DNA of 64,000 nt from Nissolia schottii. Lineage: Eukaryota > Streptophyta > Magnoliopsida > Fabales > Fabaceae. Below the pieces are notes generated by a model. It was given only the letters and a program-made list of their open reading frames with translations. It made no database searches and was not told the origin of the DNA. The stretch is from the NCBI GenBank assembly GCA_003254905.1, contig QANU01027962.1:1-64000 (forward strand). The letters run 5' to 3'. Shown here one piece after another: positions 47,978 to 59,827 of this stretch. Position 1 is the first letter of the stretch, and every line of letters starts with the position of its first letter. Both the position numbers and the translations under genes were made by a program.

Positions 47978-50900
47978 TGAGAAACCGACAAAGTAAAAGA
48001 TAAAAATTAGGTTGGTTAGGATTTAAATTATTTTATTTTATCTTTTCCATAGGTTTAGGCTTATTTTTATTTTATTCTTATCTAAATAAGTTATCGTTGT
48101 AACCAATTTATCTATTTAATAACATTTCAAGTATGGCTTACATTTGAGTTCAACCAGCCTTTCTATTCAAAACATCTTCATGGTACATAGCTTTTTTATG
48201 GCTAACGCCAAACTTAACACCAAAATACTTAGTGCCTTATCAAATGGAGAAACTCTAACGCCCCTCAACCTTGCTAGCTTTATCAGAGAAACTCCAACAG
48301 CCTTCTCAGTGATCCCTCCCCTCGGACGTGCATGTCCCTTAGCAAGATTTAACCATCTTATTCGTGGATTTTACCCTCGACTCATATCTCATTTCCTTAT
48401 TCAAGCATGACTCACAAGTTGTCTTTTCAAAGACCATCCTTCGCTTGACCATCGACATGAAAATTTACAAAAAGGTTTGGTTGTTGCTCAACATTGTTTT
48501 TCATTGTCATGTTTGACGCTTCAACACCATATTCCATGATCTTGTTGGCAAGATTCTTCTGACCAATGTCATCCCTTTCACCACCTTGATCTGGGTTCAC
48601 CATTTATTTCCACTGTTGTCATGATCCAAACATGGTCTTTGCAAGACAGTGTCCAATTTGAAGGGGGTTGAATAAGTAAAGGATAACAATTAGGGTTTAT
48701 TAGGATTTAAATTAGTTTGTTTTACACTACAAGAAAAATGCTCATTACTGTTGGAGTTACTGTCGATTTTTTTCCCGATTACTGTCAGATTTTTTACTTT
48801 CTATTGGACTTACCTTCGGCAAGCACACCGACAGTAATAGCCTCGATGGAAACTTATTACCGTCAGATTTATATAGCCGACGGTAATTAGCATCGGTGAC
48901 GACCGACGATGATGGCAGCCGAGTAACTGAACCATTTAACGTCGACTATAACTGACGGTAATAATATTAATGTTTTATTCTATCTTTCATCGATTAATTC
49001 TGATGGTAATTTGAATATATTTTTTATATTACTACCGTCGACTACTTTTAACGGTAAAGATAATAAATTAAAAAAAATATTCTGAATTTCATTCCATTCC
49101 CTTCCCAATTCTTGAGCACACAAAACTCAAACTAATGCACATCACAACATCCAAACTAATGCACATCCATCATTTCAAACATCTAAATTTCATTTCATAC
49201 CAAAAAATAGCATCCATCATTCGTGAACACACAAACTCAAACTAAGATATTACAACAAAATTTCCCAGAAGCAAGTTATGAAAAGCAAACAACACCTTAC
49301 AGCTAGAAAAAGAAGAAAAGATTAGAGTACTTATAGGAGAATGAAGGAAACAAAAATGGTGTGTAGTGTGAGGTTGGTGATGCAACAACAACGATGAAGC
49401 CTTCAGGAATCCAACAAACACTTGAAGAACAAAGTTTATAATAGTGAACAATTTCGCAGGGATTTTTGCAAGGAAGAAGATGCGTTTTTTCAGCAATAGA
49501 AGGAAGAATGAAGAGTTTTTCGAATGAAGGGGAAGAAGGCGAAGAAAGGAAAAGAGAGAAGAGGAGAAGATAAGAGAAAAAAGAAACATTCAGATATGGT
49601 GTATTGTTGGAGAGTGAAATGCGTTTAAGTAGGTTTTCAGAACATTACCGTTGGTAATTACTGACGCTAACTAGAGATAGTCCAATTATAACCGCTTTAT
49701 GGAAACACTTCGTTTAATTTAAAGGATTACCGCCGGCTTTGTGGCAAACATTGTAACGATACAAAAAAAGTGGCGTGGTAATCTTGGCAAATTTTCACTT
49801 TCATTACCGTCAAATGTTTCTGACAGTAAAGCCGACGGTAATTACACCAACCACTAGAAAATGTGCACACGGGAAAACGTGTGTACAAGAAAATGCAGGC
49901 GCGGGAAAAACATGTGGAAAAGTTTGAGGCTATTACCGTCGGTTGTTTCTGATGATAATTGGTTCAATGTTACAACCGTTAGGAAAAGATGTCTCTTCAG
50001 ATTCGGACCATATTACCATCGGATATGGCCTACGGTAAGCCTCTCGCCAAATGACGCAACACTTGGCGCCAACCATTACTGACGGGTTATTGTTTTCGAC
50101 GGTAATCGTGACCAAAATTAACCCAATTCACCTTAAATGCATTTACCATCGGATTTTTTCGTTTTTTCTGACGATAATATTGTCAGATGGTTTTCTAACT
50201 ATAATATGCTATTTTTTATTAGTGTTATCTTTTTCCTTAGGTTTAGGCTTATCTTCATTTTATTCTTATCTAAGTAAGTTATCCTTGTAACCTATTTATC
50301 TATTTAATAACATTTATAGTATGACTTACACTTGAGTTCAACTAGCCTTTATATTCAAAACGTCTTCATGGTACAAAGCTTTTTTATGGATAACGCCAAA
50401 CTTAACACTAGAATACTTGGTGTCTTATCAAATGGAGAAACTCTGACGCCCCTCAACCTTGGTGGCTTTATTGGAGAAACTCCAGTGTCCCTCCCAGTGG
50501 TTTCTCCCCTCAGATGTGCATGTCCCTTGGCAAGAGGTTTACTATCTCATTTGTAGATTTTGCCCCGACATATATCTCATTTCCTTGTTCGAGCATGGCT
50601 CGCAAGTTGTCTTTTCAAAGACCCTCCTTCACCTAACCATTGACATGTAAATTTACAAGAAGGTTTGGTTGTTACTTCTCATTGTTTTTCATTTTCACAT
50701 GCAGCATTTCAAGATCATATTCCATGATCTTGTTGAAAATATTTCTTCTGGTCAAGGTCATCTCTTTCACCACCATGATTTGGGTTCACCATTCATTTTT
50801 GTTGTTGTCATGATCCAAACATGATGGTCTTTGCAAGACATAGTCCAGTTTGAAGGGGGTGAAAAAGTAAAGGATAACAATTAGGGTTTGTTAGGATTTA

Positions 50901-51047
50901 AATTAGTTTATTTTATCTTTTCCATAGGTTAGGCTTATCTCCATTTTACATTTATCTAAATAAGTTATCCTTGTAACCATTTATCTATTTAATAATATTT
51001 CTGGTATGACTCACACTTGAGTTCAACCAGCTTTTTTATTCAAAACA
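47978..51047 (+). mobile_element. TRIM-like miniature LTR element in tandem (three LTRs, two bodies)
   Basis: The order is LTR1 (about 47978-48170), body 1 (48171-48668), LTR2 (about 48669-48724 and 50228-50359, split by the CACTA element), body 2 (50360-50858) and LTR3 (about 50859-51047). LTRs are about 190 bp and share TTAGGATTTAAATTA, TTATCTATTTAATAA and the end TTCAAAAC. Each body starts near TCATGGTACAWAGC, like a tRNA-Met primer site, and ends in the purine tract TTTGAAGGGGG. Bodies of about 500 bp match each other well but encode no known protein; short frames (48144-48410, 50332-50556) are shared but run from LTR into body. No outer target duplication was seen. Confidence 0.8.
48725..50224. 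mobile_element. Non-autonomous CACTA transposon, TSD TTA
   Basis: The 1500-bp element begins CACTACAAGAAAAATGC and ends ATTTTTTATTAGTG, whose reverse complement starts CACTAATAAAAAAT. A 3-bp direct repeat TTA flanks it (48722-48724 and 50225-50227), and the host LTR reads on across the site. Both ends are full of short subterminal repeats of the TTACCGTCGG / CCGACGGTAAT type. No transposase is present; the open frame at 49242-49589 is low-complexity. Confidence 0.92.
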
Positions 51048-51716
51048 ACTTCAAAAAACACAAAGTAGTTATCCATTAGAGAAATGGTAGCCAAATATAC
51101 AACAAAAATGGGGGCTAATGGTATTGATTCAAATAAAACTCCAATATTTTTAAGACGGAGGAAAGAAACATGTAACTTATGCGAAAACTAACGATGCTTA
51201 ATTTTCATGCTAATATTACTCCTAACTTTGCAAATAAGCATTGCTTCCTATAAGCATCACACTTTCTTTATCATAATCCTATAGAATTAGGTTTGTGTCC
51301 TACAAAAATAAAGTTATGAACATAAAGAATGACACTAACACAAAAATTTTGAACCATTAAATGATTAAATAAAAGGTCATTCAAGATGTTTTTCCCTAAA
51401 AAAAATAAGCAGAAGAATCATTGTTGTTTTATACAAAGAATAAAATTGAGTAAATTTAGAGGTAAAAATAACAAACAATTTAGAACAATGAAAAAAATGA
51501 TAATCAACAAATCCCCTTAATTGGGCAAGATGAAATCCCTCTCGACGACCTTCAAATCCACCACCCAACCATTCTCACCAAAGGCAACACCTTTCATTAG
51601 GCACCCAATTTCACCCGAACTTCAACACGACACAATAACATACAGAATATTCAAATTTTTTAAAGAAAATTAAAAACAAAAGATTCCCATTACATAGAAA
51701 AAGAAAATGGCACTAT

Positions 51717-51808
51717 CCTCTAACGTCCTCATCATCATCATCATTGTCTTTTGCTCATAATCGTAATCTTAATGCTTCTTCACGCTTCCTCAATTTCTCA
51801 GTTTCATC
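51717..51808 (-). pseudogene. Exon-like remnant, charged coiled-coil protein, unidentified
   Basis: In minus sense, after an acceptor-like TTTAGCAG, the frame reads DETEKLRKREEALRLRL, then a stop, then AKDNDDDDEDV. The strongly charged, helix-prone composition looks like real protein rather than chance. The gene is not recognised. It could be a decayed gene fragment. Confidence 0.3.
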
Positions 51809-53583
51809 CTGCTAAAGCTCCGTCTTGAATCAAATGAGGGAACAATTGAAATTTTTGTAAAAGAATAAGAAGAAAACTATCAAAGAAAATCATCGATCCA
51901 TCATGAATGGAAAGAGAAAACGACAAAGATTTCTAAAATAGAATAATAATAAAAAATGAAGCTTGATTGAGGTAAAGAAGTTGCCTCTTTATTTAAGGTT
52001 AGTGGGTAAAAGATGAAGAGACAACTTTTTTATTTGTAGAGAGTGAAAAATGAATGTAGATGCAAAATCAAAGGTAAGAATTACTAGTTATTATCTAAGA
52101 GAAGAATTTTTTAAAACAAAAAATAGTGCACCAACAAAAAAGAAACACTATAATAAGTTTTCAATAAAAAGGGGTAACCAACCTGAGATTTTTTGTCATC
52201 TTATGCACTCCCATACATGATTCTACCAGATTGCAGTCCTTTTTAAAAATTAACATTTGTATGGGTCATGGTATGAAATTAGCACCTGGAAGTCCGATTT
52301 CAATTTGTCATATCAATCTGCTTATCGATTTTATTTTAATCTTACTATTCTTTTTTGTATAAGAAAAATTCTTAAAATCGATCTTTGTGGTGTTGATTTC
52401 AAATGTCAAAATCATATAAAAGTGAAAAATTTTGTTGGCTCCTAATCTTGTAAAAGGGCATATGGCCACCCATATAGATGTGAAATCACCTGCTTGTTGT
52501 CTACATAAATAAACTTAATGTCATTATAAACTATCTTTTATTTCTTAATAAAATTATTTTTTAATTTACGTTTCACTTCTTTGTGGTTAATTTTTTTTAA
52601 AAAAATTATTCAAATTAGTGTACTTAATGCCAAATTTTATGTCAGCGAAATTTTACATGACTAACGTGATATAACCTTAAATTAACATCTCCTTTATCTC
52701 AATTTTAATAACAATTTTTAAGTATATTTCTAGTAGACTAAAATATAATTTTGTTCATCTAATTATACCCACTTTTACAATTTGATCTTCTATTTATATA
52801 TCATCAGTCAATTTAGACATCGGTTAGTCTCCTTAATTCTTTTACTAACGGACGGAAAGAGCCCTTACCACCTCGTTTCGGCCCCATGGTTAGGAATATG
52901 AATCATATATTTGATTTGCAATAACTTTTTTTTTTTTTTACATTGATTGATAAAAAAATTTCATATTTTGAGTTTTGAGATAATAGTTAAGTCTACTTAT
53001 TAAAAACAATTATTTGTTTTTGCTTTAAAAAAATTATTTAGTAGGTTTTCATATAAATAAAATAATTAATTTATTCTCACACATACCAATATATCATTCA
53101 TTTCCTTGCATACATACACCATAAGTGTCTCCTTTTCTTCCTTTTTATTCTCTCTCTAACAATTTCAAATTTCTTATTTCTCAAAAAAAGCTTTCCATGC
53201 TTCGTTCTCTTGGGATTTTTTGTTTTATGTTCTAACCGAATATCATTAATTTATAATTCTAAATTTTAGGAATTTATTTTAGTTGCTGAATATTTTTTAA
53301 TATAATTTTAAGAATTTATTATTAATAATTATTTGTTTTAAATAGAGTGCATTTATTGTTAAAAGTTCTTGTTTACATCACATGACACTTTCCATTTATG
53401 CTTTTTTTTATTTTTTATTTACCATAAATTAAGGTATCGATACCATGACACCTAAGATTTTGTCAAGTGTCTCATTAACTCAAATTATTTATTGTTTTAA
53501 ATTTGTGATTAAATTATAACTGCTCAAATACAAGAAAGTATCATTACTTTCATAAAAAGCTTGGGCATGGAAGAAATAACCGT

Positions 53584-53603
53584 TATATATATATGTGTGT
53601 GTG

Positions 53604-53636
<33 letters not shown>

Positions 53637-53637
53637 G
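53584..53637. repeat. (TA)n/(GT)n microsatellite
   Basis: Mixed TA and GT dinucleotide run, AT-rich flanks. Confidence 0.85.
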
Positions 53638-54477
53638 TAATAGATTTCAACCCATTCTCAAATTAAATAAATGACAATGAGATATTTTTCTTAAAATAAG
53701 TGCACATGTATAATTTACAGGTCAGGAAAAAAAAATATTTACACGTACTTATTTGATTGTAGAATTGAATGCCATGATATAAGAAACTTCACCAAAGAAT
53801 CTCCTGAAGCTAAATTTCTGTCTTTTTTTATAAAAAAAAAATATACAAAAAGGAAAAGCGAATTTAGGGTTGAAGAGACTAGTATCGTGTGGGGGTGTAA
53901 AGCAAGAGTCAAGAATGGAATATAGAAGAATCCAGGACACAACACAACAAAAGTCAGCACAAAGTATTGAGTTCATCCGTTTTACCCCAACTTTGGTTTG
54001 TTGGCTATCAGTTGCCCACCTCTGGTCCCACCGGGCCCTGCCTGTTTATAGATAATGATTCTTTCTTTTCTTTTCTATTTTCGTTGGCAATGACAAGTTT
54101 TTTTTCTTTCCCATGTGATAACATTTTTTTTTTAATTCTTGTTTCTAACGTTTTAATCCCCAGGTGAGCCTACAAAGGATAAAACTATGGTAGTAGTCCT
54201 CAGCCGCGCTCATTACAAAACAACTTCATAATGATACTGTTAAACAAAAAATAAGCGAGCAATTACTCCAGGCATGCAAGGCTGCAATAGTCAAATAGTC
54301 TTGCTAAACGTACACCAAAAAATATATATCATTACATATACCCTATACTTATATACATAAAATTTGTGTTTTAATGCATGTAATGTTTGTGCACTTAATT
54401 AAGTATAATTGAGAATATCATCTATAAGTTTGTAATGTTTGTGCACTCATGAAAATAAAATTTGTGCATTATTAATG

Positions 54478-54502
54478 ATATATATATATATATATATATA
54501 TA
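54478..54502. repeat. (TA)n microsatellite
   Basis: Short TA dinucleotide run in AT-rich spacer. Confidence 0.85.
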
Positions 54503-54836
54503 TGAGTATATAAAATTAGGTGTACATGTAACATTTTTGATAGCAAAAAAGAAGAAATAATTTAAGCCGGGTTTTTCGTTCTCACATTTCCCATTCAGTA
54601 ATGCTAATGCTAACTTGTACTTCCATACTTCCACATTCCAGGAGCCCCAAAAAACAAACTAAATATTTCTATTAGCGCACAGCTTGAAAATTGAAGACAT
54701 CAATGCGGGCTTAGAAAAAGAATCAAAAAATACCTTCAGTGTCATTTACATACGGCAAACCAACAATTGTTCTGAGCACAAAAAAATAATAAAAAAATTA
54801 ACAACCATAGTTAAGGGGGGACAGAAGATGAAACTC

Positions 54837-56315
54837 CTAAGTGCTGGGGTTATCTGTCATACGTTTCAGATCGATTTCAACTTGGTGGATTGTCCATTGC
54901 ATGTTCTCCAGTTTCTGCACCATATTGATAATGAAAGAAATCCGAAAAAAGTAATTACACCAGGAAAAACTGATGATTAAAAGTATGCTTTCCCTGCATT
55001 TCTTGGGGTATGGATTTTGTTCAAGTAGATATTTTGGTAACGTTTTTCAGGTGTGCATCATGAAAAGAAACGCATTAGATGTACATGTGTTATAACATGC
55101 TGAAGTAGGTTTTTTTCTTTTTTTTATATTTTTATAAAGTAATTTTAAAATATCCACTTTACCCTCATTTTCAAATCAAATAAATCTTTCTTCTGTAACC
55201 ACTGCACCCTTCTCTTCCAAGATCTATCTCCTGATTTCACTCACACACACTCAAATACCACAGCAACATTAACAAATCTGGCCATCCATTTTTATGAATA
55301 ATGATAATTGGTCATCTAGCTATGGATTCAACAATACAAACCAAACCAATATTGGAGCTATGATTCCAGGGAGACCGCAGGAGAAACAGCATAAATATTC
55401 AAAACGGAAAACACCCCAAAACTGTTCCTTCAGATTTTCTTCTAAGACACAATTATATTATCACCACATAATCCTCCATTATCTACTCCTTATACTCCTG
55501 ATTTTTTTGCTTTCATCTCCTGATGCCATCAAATCAGAAAAGGGGAAACATATACTATATAGCAAACCATATCCAAACTTTCACTAAAGAACCTAAGCAA
55601 AAACATTCGAAAATTTGCAGCACAATGTTTGAAAAATTGCATTTCGCCCTTAAAATATGGCATCAGATAGTTTGGCCATCCCAAAGCCGTCGAACATGTC
55701 CGTTCAATTTGAAAACCCCCAACCTGCAACCGCTACACCATGGAGCACATCACCGCGGACGAATGTCACCCACTTAGCCATCACCGCCGACGAGCAACCC
55801 TCCCTCCCTCCCTCCCTCCCTCTCATGTCTGTACCTTCTGTATGTGTTTTGCCCATTGTGGTAAAATCAATCTTGCAATTAATCTTTATTATTTAAATGT
55901 GTAAATAATAAAACTGGCTACTAAGTGGAGTATAAGAACTCCAATTCACTCCAATTTTCTGTCTACTTTAAGCTGATTCTTTCTTTTGTAACCCTTAGAT
56001 CAATGCAATTATTACATCAATGGCTTAAAAATGGGTGTACATTCAAAGTGCTGTTTATTGAGCTGCACATCAAAAATGTTACCAGATATTTTCTCAAATT
56101 TCTTGTCACCATTAATTCTATCACAAATCAGTTTCAGGGCAAACAAAAAAGAAATATTTGTGAGAAAATTGATTCTTATATTTTATATATAAAAACTTCA
56201 TATGAATGAAGTACATATTTTAGCAAAGTAATATTACCTTTACTATGTCATGGTACTGCCTTGCAATGTTGTCAAAGTGAGGATCAACACCCTGGTACTC
56301 ACGCAGGCGGGTTAC
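54837..56315 (-). CDS. Augmin subunit 4-like gene (HAUS4 homologue), last two coding exons
   Basis: Two 78-bp exons in phase 0 are visible on the minus strand. Exon 56315-56238 encodes VTRLREYQGVDPHFDNIARQ followed by YHDIVK, with acceptor CCCTGTACCAG and donor AAG/GTAATA. Exon 54914-54837 encodes KLENMQWTIHQVEIDLKRMT followed by DNPST and the stop TAG, with acceptor ATGGTGCAG. The joined text fits my memory of the C-terminus of plant AUGMIN subunit 4, part of the complex that recruits gamma-tubulin to spindle and phragmoplast microtubules for branching nucleation. Identification rests on about 51 residues and could be wrong in the family name; that it is a spliced host gene is firmer. Earlier exons lie beyond the window, with a copia element in the intervening intron. 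Confidence 0.65.
54915..56237. other. Intron of the augmin-like gene
   Basis: 1323 bp, AT-rich, with a (TCCC)n run. Open frames on either strand have no recognisable product. Confidence 0.6.
55798..55823. repeat. (TCCC)n microsatellite
   Basis: About six TCCC units inside the augmin-like intron. Confidence 0.9.
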
Positions 56316-56496
56316 CTGGTACAGGGATCAAAACATAACTTAATATGATGCAAAACCGTAACAATGAAGGAAAAAAATAGAGTTAGGGTCATAAAACATA
56401 GGACTAGATGACTAGCATGTAGCCTACAACCACATTCTGAAATCATTTAAATTTTAGAACAATAAAAGGAAATTGTGCTGCACTATCCATCATAAT

Positions 56497-56664
56497 TGTT
56501 GAATATTTCATAATATTTGACAGGATTTAATTTATCTATTTTAGGATAGTATTAGTATAGAGATATATTTAGATTGATTTAGTTTCCTTTTATCTCTTTA
56601 TTATTATATCTATAAATTGTAAAGTTCTCTAACGAAATATAATGAGAAACATTCAGTTTCAAGT
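56497..56664 (+). repeat. 5' LTR of copia element L (168 bp)
   Basis: Starts TGTTGAATATTTC and ends TTCAGTTTCAAGT just before the primer site. The end AAGT, rather than a final CA, is shared with the 3' LTR and is supported by the target duplication. Confidence 0.88.
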
Positions 56665-56676
56665 TGGTATCAGAGC
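56665..56676 (+). promoter_or_regulatory. Primer-binding site, initiator tRNA-Met type
   Basis: TGGTATCAGAGC directly follows the 5' LTR, the standard copia primer site. Confidence 0.93.
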
Positions 56677-58830
56677 CTAGTTCCTGGGTTCCGAACCTGG
56701 AACTATTCACGGTTGCCTCAGCCACCATGCCCAGACCCATTCTGCTCCGGTGACTTCATGACCACCGCCACTTGAACTGGACACTGCCGATCGAGGCAGC
56801 GCCGAAGTTTCGTTGCCGTTCACCCAGCCACGTGCCGCCACAGTTCCGAGCCTTAACAGGCGCGTGAGGGACACGCGCCGCCTTACAGGGATTTTTCCGG
56901 CAACGCGCCACCTAGGTTCTGGTCACCCAGCCTTCCTCCTTCTGTTTTGACCCCTTTTGGTTGTTGGGACTGCTGTTTGTGACATCCCCTTTTGACATCT
57001 CCTTCCCGGTGAGTTGTTCTGCTGTTTCTTTTTTTTTTCTGGTGTGTTTTTCTATCTTCTCCATGGCCGAAGATCAATCCAAGAAGAAGAGTTTGGTGTC
57101 TTATGCTTTTTCTGGAAATCCTACCATTACCTCGAAAAGACTTAATGGGAAGAACTACTTGAGTTGGCGTGATGCTGTTGAAATTTGGTTTATGGGTCAG
57201 GGATTATCTAACCACCTTTCTACCAAGGAATCTGCCATTGCTGCTCATCAGAAAGAAGACTGGAAGAAGGTTGATGCTCAACTCGTATCCGTGTTATGGC
57301 AGTCTATTGAGCCTAGCCTCTGATGGTTCACTTTCGCACTCACAAGACTTGCTATGACATTTGGACGAAAACTGAAACTGTCTATGCTAATGACATTCAA
57401 AGGCTTTATGAAACCGTTCGAAGTTTAGCATCTCTTCATATGACAGAATCTAATTTTCCCTCCTATCTAAACAAGGCCCAGTCGTGTTGTGATGAAATCA
57501 AGTCCATGTTTGAGGAAGATGATGCAAAAGATATTTCAAAGAAGCTTGATAATATGCTTATGGTATTCGTTCTCCATGGCCTCCATAAAGACTATGAATC
57601 TGTTCGGAATCAAACTCACAAATCCCAATATTCCTACAGTTACAGAACTTATTGGTCGTTTATTAAGGGTTTCGCCACCAAAGATTGTTTCTCAAACGGC
57701 TTCTGAGTCCTCTATTTTGGCCTCTAACTCATTTGGCCATGGTCGTGGTCGTGGTCGAGGTCGAGGTCGGGGTCGTGGACGTAGCAATTTTGGTCGTGGT
57801 AATGGTAGAGGAAGAAGTGATCTTCATTGTTCCTACTGCGATAAGTATGGACACACTCAGGATCGTTGCCACTCTTTACATGGGTTTCCTAGCAAAACCA
57901 CTGCCAATGTTGCTCAGTCTCCAGTACCTATTACTGACCCAAAGCTGGAACCTGCGGAAGATCACGCCCTTTCCGCTAGTGAATACAAGAAATTCCTTCA
58001 ATTTAAGGCAGCCCAACAGTCCTCTTCCTTGGCCACTGTAGCACATACTGGTAATTCTACCATTTGTCTCTCCCAATCTGCAAGATCGTGGATTTTAGAA
58101 TCTGGTGCTTCTGATCACTTGGCTGGTAATCCTACCTTTTTCACTAAATTGTCACCTCCTAAAGCATCTCATAGTGTTACTCTTGCTGATGGATCTAAAG
58201 CCCGGGTCTCGGGCATTGGTCAAGCTTCACCTTCTTCCTCTTTATCCTTACACTCAGTTTTATTTGTACCTGGTTCCCCTTTTAATTTAATTTCTATCAA
58301 CCAGCTTACTCGTACTCTGAACTGTTCCATAACCTTTATTTCCGATTCTTTTCTTATACAGGACCGGAGTACAGGACAGACGATTGGAGTTGGATATGAA
58401 TCACGTGGTCTCTATTACCTCCAGCCTCATCAATCAACAATATGTGCAGTCTCAGAGTTTCTTGATCTTTTGCATTGTCGTTTGGGTCACCCAAGTCTTA
58501 GAAGATTGAAGCAGATGGTTCCGAAGCTTTCTCATTTGAAGTCCTTGGAGTGTGAGTCGTGTCAACTTGGAAAGCATGTTAGGGCATCCTTTCCAACTAG
58601 TACTAGTAGTTGAGCAATATCACCGTTTGACCTCGTTCATTCTGATGTTTGGGGTCCCAGTCGTGTTACGTCAGTTTTGGGATTCAAGTATTATGTTACT
58701 TTGATTGATGACTTTTCAAGATATACTTGGTTGTTTTTAATGAAAGATCGGTCTGAGTTATTTGACATTTTTACGACCTTTTGTGTTGAGATCAATGGCA
58801 AAAATATTCGAGTTCTGCGCAGTGATAATG

Positions 58831-59284
58831 TGTAACAACTGGTACCTGGTGAAATTGAAACTGAATTGCTGCTGTAATTTATTAATAAGACCAGTAATTC
58901 CAGAGGGGAATTTCCTGGTTAGATGAATACAAATAGAGTGCTGAAAGATAAAATAATTCTGGGATTAAAGGTTCCCTTTGACCTCCTTAGCCTAAGTCCA
59001 AAATTCTCAATAATCCCCTAGCCTCCCTCGGTTTCCCTTTATAAACAGCAGGGAATCAAGTGGCTATTTATTTCCTAAATTAGCTCCTAAAAATAATGCT
59101 TCACTGATTTGATTAGCAAATCAGTTCCTAATCTGTTACCAAATCCTAACAAATTTATTCCTTTCTTATTCTGCTGAATCTTCTAGAATAGACTAAAGGA
59201 AAAGGAAGGATATTCTTTCCTGAATTAGCTGGATTCACCCTTGGAGTATCAGGAGGGGGCATAACATCAGGAGGGGGCGTAACA
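58831..59284. mobile_element. 454-bp solo LTR inside the integrase of copia L, TSD TAATG
   Basis: It begins TGTAACAACTGG and ends GGGGGCGTAACA, with the perfect repeat TAATG on both sides (58826-58830 and 59285-59289). Near its end the block TCAGGAGGGGGCRTAACA occurs twice in a row. The family is not identified. Copia integrase sequence is recognisable on both sides. Confidence 0.85.
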
Positions 59285-59827
59285 TAATGCAAAAGAATAC
59301 TTTTCTATGTCGTTTACTTCATTCTTGGCATCTCACGGCATCGTTCATAAATCTAGTTGCCCTCATACACCACAGCAAAATGGTGTGGCTGAACGTAAGC
59401 ACCGTCATCTGATAGATACAGCTCAGACTTTATTAATTAATGCTACAATACCATTGAAATTTTGGAGTGATGCTGCTGTTACTGCATGTTATTTAATCAA
59501 TCGCATGCCATCTACTACTCTTGGTGATAAGGTTCCTCACAACATTTTGTATCCTCAGGCCACTCTTTATGTGGTTCCTCCCAGAGTTTTTGGTTCCACT
59601 TATTTTGTTCATAATCTTTCCCTTGGAAGCGACAAGCTAACTGCACGAGCTATGAAATGTGTTTTTCTTGGGTACTCTTCACGTCAGAAAGGTTACCGGT
59701 GTTATTCACCTACTACACGCCGCTTCTACATATGTGCGGATGTTACATTCTTTGAAGATCAACCATACTTTGCATCAGCATCCGACCCGGTCATGACTTT
59801 ACTGGCTCCGATAATACTTCTCCAGTA

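Larger units (their letters stand above)
51048..54836. other. Long AT-rich spacer
   Basis: Mostly AT-rich sequence without genes. It holds one exon-like remnant (51717-51808) and (TA)n-rich microsatellites at 53584-53637 and 54478-54502. Short open frames are chance. Confidence 0.55.

Noticed and set aside
57685-58041. Val-rich 118-residue open frame
   Set aside because: It is a frame shadow of the Gly/Arg-rich gag stretch of copia L.
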